From: JADJOY01 sp964450125
Lineage (GTDB): Bacteria > JADJOY01
Length of the DNA: 57,071 bases
Direction: 5' to 3'
Assembly: GCA_964450125.1 (NCBI GenBank)
Contig: CAYVDO010000003.1
Location: forward strand, 1-57,071
Shown: one piece after another, positions 52,779 through 57,071 of the stretch
Numbering within the stretch: position 1 is the stretch's first letter
Layout of the letters: every line of letters starts with the position of its first letter
Made by a program: the position numbers and the translations under genes
Notes under the pieces: generated by a model
Seen by the model: the letters and a program-made list of their open reading frames with translations, nothing else
Told to the model about the DNA's origin: nothing
Databases searched by the model: none

Positions 52779-54467
52779 TCAGCGCCTGCGTCCGCGTTTC
52801 CCGGTGGTGGTGGGTTTCCCGCTACGGGGCTTGGCCTTCGTGACGGCCTTCGAGGCTGCCCGCGCGAGTGGCGTCCGGCGCGTCGCCGCCGCCGGTCGCG
52901 TGGGCTTGCGGCTCGCCTCGCGGGACGTGGACTTCCCGCCGCGCCCCGCCTTCGGTCGCGAGTTGCGAGTGGTTGCTGGCGTGGCACTGCGCACTCGTGC
53001 AACCGCTTGCTTCCAGCCGTCGTAGAGCGCTCTTGCGCGTACGGCGTCCATCGCCGGCTCGAAGCGCCGATCGGTGGAGCGCACCCCGGCGACCTCGCTC
53101 GGTGACGACCAAAATCCGCTGCCGAGGCCCGCGAGGAACGCAGCCCCGAGCGCCGTGGTCTCGATCACGTTGGGTCGGTCCACTGCGACGCCGAGGATGT
53201 CGGCCTGGAACTGCATCAGGAAATCGTTGCGGCACGCTCCGCCGTCGACGCGCAGCTCCTTCAAATTCAGGCCAGCGTCCGCGATCATCGCGTCGCAAAC
53301 GTCCTTGGTCTGGTAGGCGAGCGACTCGAGCGTGGCGCGCACCACGTGCTTGCGGTTCGCTCCGCGGGTCAGCCCGACCAAGGCACCACGGGCGTCCATA
53401 TCCCAGTACGGTGCGCCCAGTCCGACGAACGCGGGCACCATGTACACCCCCGCCGTGTCCTCGACCGCGCGCGCCAGCTCCTCTGACTCGGCGGCGCTGG
53501 CGATGAGGCCCAGTTCGTCGCGGAGCCACTGCATCGCGGCGCCGGCGATGAAGACCGACCCTTCCAACGCGTATGCCGGTCGCCCCTGGGCGTCGCAGGC
53601 CAGCGTCGTGAGCAAGCCGCGCTTCGAGTGCACCAGCTCGTCACCGGTGTTCATGAGAAGGAAGCAGCCAGTACCGTAAGTGTTTTTACCCATGCCAGGC
53701 GACCAGGCACCCTGACCGTAAAGCGCCGCCTGCTGGTCGCCGGCGACACCGCTGATGGGCGGAGTGCCGCCGAGACCGAGCTTGGCGCTGACGCGCCCGA
53801 AGTCGCCGCTCGACCGGCGCACCTCTGGAAGAATCGCGCGCGGAACGCGCAGCACGTCCAGCAGTGGCGCGCTCCAGTCGCGCTCGTGTATGTCGTAGAG
53901 CAGCGTACGCGACGCGTTGGTGGGGTCGGTGGCGTGGGTAGCGCCGTCCGTGAGCTTCCAGATCAGCCACGAGTCGATGGTGCCAGCCGCCAGCTCGCCG
54001 GCCTTGGCGCGCGCTTCGAGAACGGGATTCTGCTCGAAGATCCAGCGCAGTTTGGTGCCCGAGAAATAAGCGTCGAGGACGAGCCCAGTCTTGCGGCGGA
54101 AGAGTCGCTCGCGCCCCTCGGCCTTGAGTTGGTTGCAGAGCTCCGACGTGCGACGGCATTGCCACACGATGGCGCGGTGAACCGGTCGCGACGTGGCGCG
54201 ATCCCAGAGCACCACGGTCTCACGCTGATTGGTGATGCCGATCGCGTGCACCCGAGCGAGGTCCGCGTCGGCGCGCTCCAGGCACTCGCGCAACGTGGTG
54301 AGAGTGCTCTCCCAGATCTCCTCGGCGTCGTGCTCTACCCAGCCTGGGCGAGGGTAGTACTGGGCGAATTCGCGATACGACTGCGCCACTTGGTGCGCCT
54401 GCCGATCGTACGCGATGACGCGCGTGCCGGTCGTACCTTGATCGATCGCAAGGATGAGGTCACCCAT
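52779..54467 (-). CDS. glpK: glycerol kinase with a basic histone-H1-like C-terminal tail
   Basis: This 562-residue FGGY-family kinase makes sn-glycerol 3-phosphate. GlpK marks are AIDQGTTGTRVIAYD, GITNQRETVVLWDR, ISGVAGDQQAALYGQ, KNTYGTGCFLLMN and RVDGGACRNDFLMQFQAD. The kinase ends near residue 494. A 68-residue tail follows, with 22 Lys/Arg and one acidic residue, low in hydrophobics and rich in Ala, Pro, Ser and Thr (RKPTRPAAATRRTPLARAAS, AVTKAKPRSGKPTTTGKRGR). Such tails resemble histone H1-like/AlgP DNA-binding tails and are not part of normal GlpK (~500 residues). No glpF or glpD is nearby. The ATG at 54467 has GAGGAG upstream. Confidence 0.93.
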   Translation of the reverse strand: MGDLILAIDQGTTGTRVIAYDRQAHQVAQSYREFAQYYPRPGWVEHDAEEIWESTLTTLRECLERADADLARVHAIGITNQRETVVLWDRATSRPVHRAIVWQCRRTSELCNQLKAEGRERLFRRKTGLVLDAYFSGTKLRWIFEQNPVLEARAKAGELAAGTIDSWLIWKLTDGATHATDPTNASRTLLYDIHERDWSAPLLDVLRVPRAILPEVRRSSGDFGRVSAKLGLGGTPPISGVAGDQQAALYGQGAWSPGMGKNTYGTGCFLLMNTGDELVHSKRGLLTTLACDAQGRPAYALEGSVFIAGAAMQWLRDELGLIASAAESEELARAVEDTAGVYMVPAFVGLGAPYWDMDARGALVGLTRGANRKHVVRATLESLAYQTKDVCDAMIADAGLNLKELRVDGGACRNDFLMQFQADILGVAVDRPNVIETTALGAAFLAGLGSGFWSSPSEVAGVRSTDRRFEPAMDAVRARALYDGWKQAVARVRSATPATTRNSRPKAGRGGKSTSREASRKPTRPAAATRRTPLARAASKAVTKAKPRSGKPTTTGKRGRRR

Positions 54468-54599
54468 CGCGGCTCCTCGGCGTACGGCTCGCGGAGCACG
54501 TCGAGCGCGTGCCGCGCACGTGCGCAGATGCTACGACTACGGATTCGATCGTCGGGGGGCGATGAATCGGAGTGCTGCTCAGCACGTCCGTGCACCCGG

Positions 54600-54905
54600 T
54601 CAGGTCGCGGAGCGCGGCTCGAGTAGGTGACGGACCGCCGGCGGCACGAACACGCCGTCGATCGGCCAGCGACGCAGCTCGTTGGCGAGCAGGTCTACCT
54701 TGTCCGACGTAGCCATCTTGCGATCGAGGAGGATCATCCAGCGATCGCGTAGCCGGCAGGACCCACCACGGGACATGAATCCCTCGGCCCGGATGTGGTC
54801 GTGAACCACCTCCACACCCACTTGGCGGGCGACGCCTTCGAGTGTGTCGAGGAGCTGGATCTCGGCACTCTCGCGCTCCGAGATCCGCTTGATCGATCGC
54901 GCCAT
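54600..54905 (-). CDS. conserved hypothetical protein
   Basis: This 101-residue soluble protein from ATG 54905 begins MARSIKRISERESAEIQLLD and has VEVVHDHIRAEGFMSRGGSC then RWMILLDRKMATSDKVDLLA, ending VPPAVRHLLEPR. The RGG-C-R...ILLD...K...L pattern recurs in short deltaproteobacterial-type hypothetical proteins, recalled as a pattern only. A possible promoter (TTGCCA-N18-TATGGT, minus strand) lies just upstream. No function can be proposed. It is divergent from hrcA. Confidence 0.7.
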   Translation of the reverse strand: MARSIKRISERESAEIQLLDTLEGVARQVGVEVVHDHIRAEGFMSRGGSCRLRDRWMILLDRKMATSDKVDLLANELRRWPIDGVFVPPAVRHLLEPRSAT

Positions 54906-55132
54906 ACAGCGCCGACCATACCCGTGTCTGGCGGCGACTGGCAATTGTTAAACCTGCGTTTCACGCCGGCGCGGGACCCTCGCGGCGCGCGTCGCGCGGT
55001 CGCCACGTTGGCGTTGGGAATGCAGTAGGATGACGGTCCCGTGCCCCGTGCGGGCGGGGTTCGTTTCGAAGTCGTGATCTCAAGATATTGAAATCGCAGA
55101 GATTTCGGCGCCTCCTGTGCTTCAGGAGTTGC

Positions 55133-55161
55133 TTGACACTCCGAAATCCTGACTGATAGCT
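55133..55161 (+). promoter_or_regulatory. sigma-70-type promoter of hrcA-grpE
   Basis: TTGACA (55133-55138) is followed after 16 bp by GATAGC, or after 17 bp by ATAGCT (55156-55161). The box lies ~57 bp upstream of the hrcA ATG. No CIRCE repeat is seen here, so hrcA itself may escape HrcA control. The -10 overlaps an alternative TTG at 55161, ruling that out as the translation start. Confidence 0.65.
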
Positions 55162-55217
55162 TGACACCAACCGCGTCTCAAAAGGCGTCGATCGCGTGCC
55201 CGACGCGTGACCCCAAC

Positions 55218-56279
55218 ATGAACTCCACCACTCGTACGCCGCGATCGATCGACGAGCTGCCGTCCCGGAGCCGGCGAGTACTCGAGCTGGTCATCGAGAC
55301 ATACATCACCTCCGGGGAGCCCGTGGGCTCGCGAACCCTGACTCGGGCACACGCGCTCGAAGTGAGCCCGGCCACGGTACGCAACGAGATGATGGACCTC
55401 GAGGAAGCGGGTTTTCTGTCGCACCCGTACACCTCGGCCGGCCGCATCCCTACCGAGCATGCGTTTCGCTGGTTCGTCGAGACCCGCATGGCCGACTACA
55501 CCCTGAGCCGCGCGGATCGGCACTCGCTCAATCAGGTGACGGCGAGCTCGGAGGGCGGCTTGGCGGCGTGCTTGCGGGATGCCTCGCGGGCGCTGTCGCG
55601 GCTCTCACGTTGCCCAGGGATGGCGATGGTGCCCGTGCTGGGAGATGCTGTCTTCCAACACGTCGACTTCGTGCGGCTACGCGCGGCAGAGATCTTGGTG
55701 ATCTTCGTGTCGTCGACGGGAGTGATCGTCAATCGCGTGGTGCGGCTCGACGAGGACGTCGCGCAGGCTCGCCTCAGCCGGCTCGCGGAGTTGCTCTGCC
55801 AGCGCTTGACGGGTGCGCCGCTCGACCAGGTCCGCGAGTGCTTGCTCGACGAGCTGGCGCGCGATCGCGAGCTGGTCGACGACCCGTCGCGGCGCATCCT
55901 CGAGGTCAGCCGTTGCGTGTTCGAGAACGACGGGCAAGGCGAGGTCTTCGTCGAGGGCACGTCGAGCTTGCTCGAACATCGGGAGTTCGCCGAGCCGGAA
56001 CGCGTGCGTGCGCTGATGGAAGCGCTCGAGGACCGTGAGAACATCGTGAACATCCTCGATCGCGCGCGCGTGGCAGGCGGGGTGTGCGTGTCGATCGGCT
56101 CGGAAGCGGGAATCCAGGGGGTCGACGATCTCGTCGTGGTGTCGTCGCCGTATCGCCGCGGTGCCCAGGTGATCGGGTCGATCGGCATCCTCGGGCCGAC
56201 GCGCTTGGACTACTCGCGGGTGATCCCGATGGTCGATTACACGGCGCAGCTCATCAGCCGGCTTCTGGAGCCGCGCTAG
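55218..56279 (+). CDS. hrcA: heat-inducible transcriptional repressor HrcA
   Basis: This 353-residue HrcA has an N-terminal winged helix (RSRRVLELVIETYITSGEPV, then SPATVRNEMMDLEEAGFL with HPYTSAGRIPTEHAFRWFV), followed by the GAF-like HrcA domain (AAEILVIFVSSTGVIVNRVV, DRENIVNILDRA, SIGSEAGIQGVDDLVVVSSPY). Length is normal. The ATG at 55218 is used. It binds CIRCE; a CIRCE copy sits upstream of groEL in this window. grpE follows, in the usual hrcA-grpE-dnaK-dnaJ order. Confidence 0.96.
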   Translation: MNSTTRTPRSIDELPSRSRRVLELVIETYITSGEPVGSRTLTRAHALEVSPATVRNEMMDLEEAGFLSHPYTSAGRIPTEHAFRWFVETRMADYTLSRADRHSLNQVTASSEGGLAACLRDASRALSRLSRCPGMAMVPVLGDAVFQHVDFVRLRAAEILVIFVSSTGVIVNRVVRLDEDVAQARLSRLAELLCQRLTGAPLDQVRECLLDELARDRELVDDPSRRILEVSRCVFENDGQGEVFVEGTSSLLEHREFAEPERVRALMEALEDRENIVNILDRARVAGGVCVSIGSEAGIQGVDDLVVVSSPYRRGAQVIGSIGILGPTRLDYSRVIPMVDYTAQLISRLLEPR

Positions 56280-56293
56280 CGGCTTCGCCACCT

Positions 56294-56314
56294 CCGTCCG
56301 CCACGTGCGGACGG
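56294..56314 (+). other. stem-loop between hrcA and grpE
   Basis: CCGTCCGC-CACGT-GCGGACGG forms a perfect 8-bp stem in the 94-bp hrcA-grpE gap. It lacks a T-run. Processing or partial termination between hrcA and the chaperone genes is a possibility known in other bacteria. Confidence 0.4.
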
Positions 56315-56373
56315 GACGATGCTCGGACGGGATCGAGCGCCCTACGCAATCAATCCTGGGAAGAGAGGTCCCC

Positions 56374-57071
56374 TTGTCCGAACGAGATGCCAATCGCGAC
56401 ACGCCGACGTCTGCGGAACAAACCTCGGGCGCTGATCGGGTGCCCGGTGCCGACGGCGGGGCCATTGCTGCGGCAACCGACGACGGTGCGCACAAGTCGA
56501 AAGCAGCGACGGAAGCGGCGGCGCTCGCCGAGGCGTTCCTCGAGCAGCTCCGCCGCGGCGACGCTGGAATCGGCGAGGCAGCGGAGCCCAGCGCCGATGC
56601 GAGTACCGAGAAGGAACCACCAGAAGAGGCCGAGTCCGGCAAGAAGAAGGGAAAGAAGCTTCCCACCAAGATCCTCGTCCAGCTCGAGCGTCGGGTGGCG
56701 GAGCTCGAGAAGCAGCTCGAAGACGCCAAGACCGAGAGTGACAAGCACTACGAAGCGCGGCTGAGGCTCCAGGCCGACTTCGAGAACTTCCGGCGGCGCG
56801 CCGCGAAGGACAAAGCCGACGCCGTGCAGTACGCGCAAGAGGAGTTGCTTCGCGAGATGCTGCCGGCGATCGACAATCTTGAACGAGCGTTGGGTGCCGC
56901 CGCCCACGCCAACGACGTCGCGTCGATCACCGAGGGCGTCAAGATCACCCTCAATCAGGTCTTGCACACGTTGGCGAAGTTCGGCGTCGAGCCATTCTCG
57001 TCGGTGGGCACGCAGTTCGACCCCCAGTTGCACGATGCGATGACGCAGCTCGAAAGCCACGAGGTCGCGCC
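56374..57071 (+). CDS. grpE: GrpE nucleotide exchange factor (3' end cut by window)
   Basis: This gene begins at TTG 56374, after GAGAGG, and runs off the window edge; 232 codons are visible. The N-terminal ~110 residues are an unusually long, disordered, Ala/Glu/Lys-rich extension (GADRVPGADGGAIAAATDDG). The GrpE core starts with the long helix (RRVAELEKQLEDAKTESDKH) and then has LRLQADFENFRRRAAKDKAD, LPAIDNLERALG and KFGVEPFSSVGTQFDPQLHD. It exchanges ADP on DnaK; dnaK should follow beyond the edge. Confidence 0.95.
   Translation, partial: MSERDANRDTPTSAEQTSGADRVPGADGGAIAAATDDGAHKSKAATEAAALAEAFLEQLRRGDAGIGEAAEPSADASTEKEPPEEAESGKKKGKKLPTKILVQLERRVAELEKQLEDAKTESDKHYEARLRLQADFENFRRRAAKDKADAVQYAQEELLREMLPAIDNLERALGAAAHANDVASITEGVKITLNQVLHTLAKFGVEPFSSVGTQFDPQLHDAMTQLESHEVA

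Overview
The window is high-GC (about two thirds G+C by eye), densely coding, bacterial chromosomal DNA. A complete tol-pal system, a heptose-bisphosphate phosphatase, a CIRCE/HrcA heat-shock circuit, an F420-type (luciferase-like) oxidoreductase, phytanoyl-CoA dioxygenase, AurF-like diiron protein and a GGGC-type C-terminal sorting tail point to a Gram-negative deltaproteobacterial/Myxococcota- or Binatia-like lineage. That placement is inference. No rRNA, tRNA or CRISPR was seen. A run of ten Ns at 27803-27812 shows a scaffolded draft assembly. Adjacent genes often overlap as ATGA/GTGA/TTGA, and GTG and TTG starts are common.

Layout. 0.1-2.0 kb: an SpoIIM-type plus RDD membrane pair. 2.2-5.2 kb: a scarred accessory patch with an Rhs remnant, a small phage-type ABA protein, a cold-shock gene with a clear terminator, a direct-repeat array and a RAYT-like transposase. 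5.3-8.1 kb: amino-acid ABC transporter genes (two permeases and the ATPase, without a binding protein). A 177-bp MITE-like repeat follows at 8.1-8.3 kb. 8.4-18.3 kb: an AftB-like glycosyltransferase, DUF4336 protein, SDR, secreted lipase, LLM oxidoreductase, GST, an S53-like secreted protease and a flippase-like protein. 18.4-21.1 kb: clpS-clpA. 21.2-23.3 kb: an acyltransferase / Cys-tailed ECF sigma factor / metallothionein-like peptide unit. 23.3-24.4 kb: decayed coding sequence. 24.4-26.0 kb: a secreted beta-barrel/toroid protein. 26.1-27.7 kb: TetR plus phytanoyl dioxygenase. 27.7-28.0 kb: a second copy of the dispersed repeat, containing the assembly gap.

28.0-42.1 kb is mixed housekeeping and envelope genes: DUF2007, DUF2721, SMR, SnoaL-like, ALDH, ApaH-like, AurF-like, a coiled-coil membrane protein, lipoproteins, gmhB with an epimerase, an M23 lipoprotein with a methyltransferase, and a histidine phosphatase. 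42.3-44.2 kb is groEL behind a CIRCE operator. 44.6-52.7 kb is tolQ-tolR-tolA-tolB-pal-cpoB followed by a PBP1B-type synthase, an envelope-constriction cluster. 52.8-54.5 kb is a glycerol kinase with a histone-H1-like tail. 55.1-57.07 kb is hrcA then the start of grpE, cut by the window edge.

The parts most worth following are the metal-response-like unit at 21.2-23.3 kb (including a 58-codon Cys-rich gene), the terminal-inverted-repeat element present twice, the basic tail on glycerol kinase, and the HrcA-CIRCE-GroEL wiring contained in the window.
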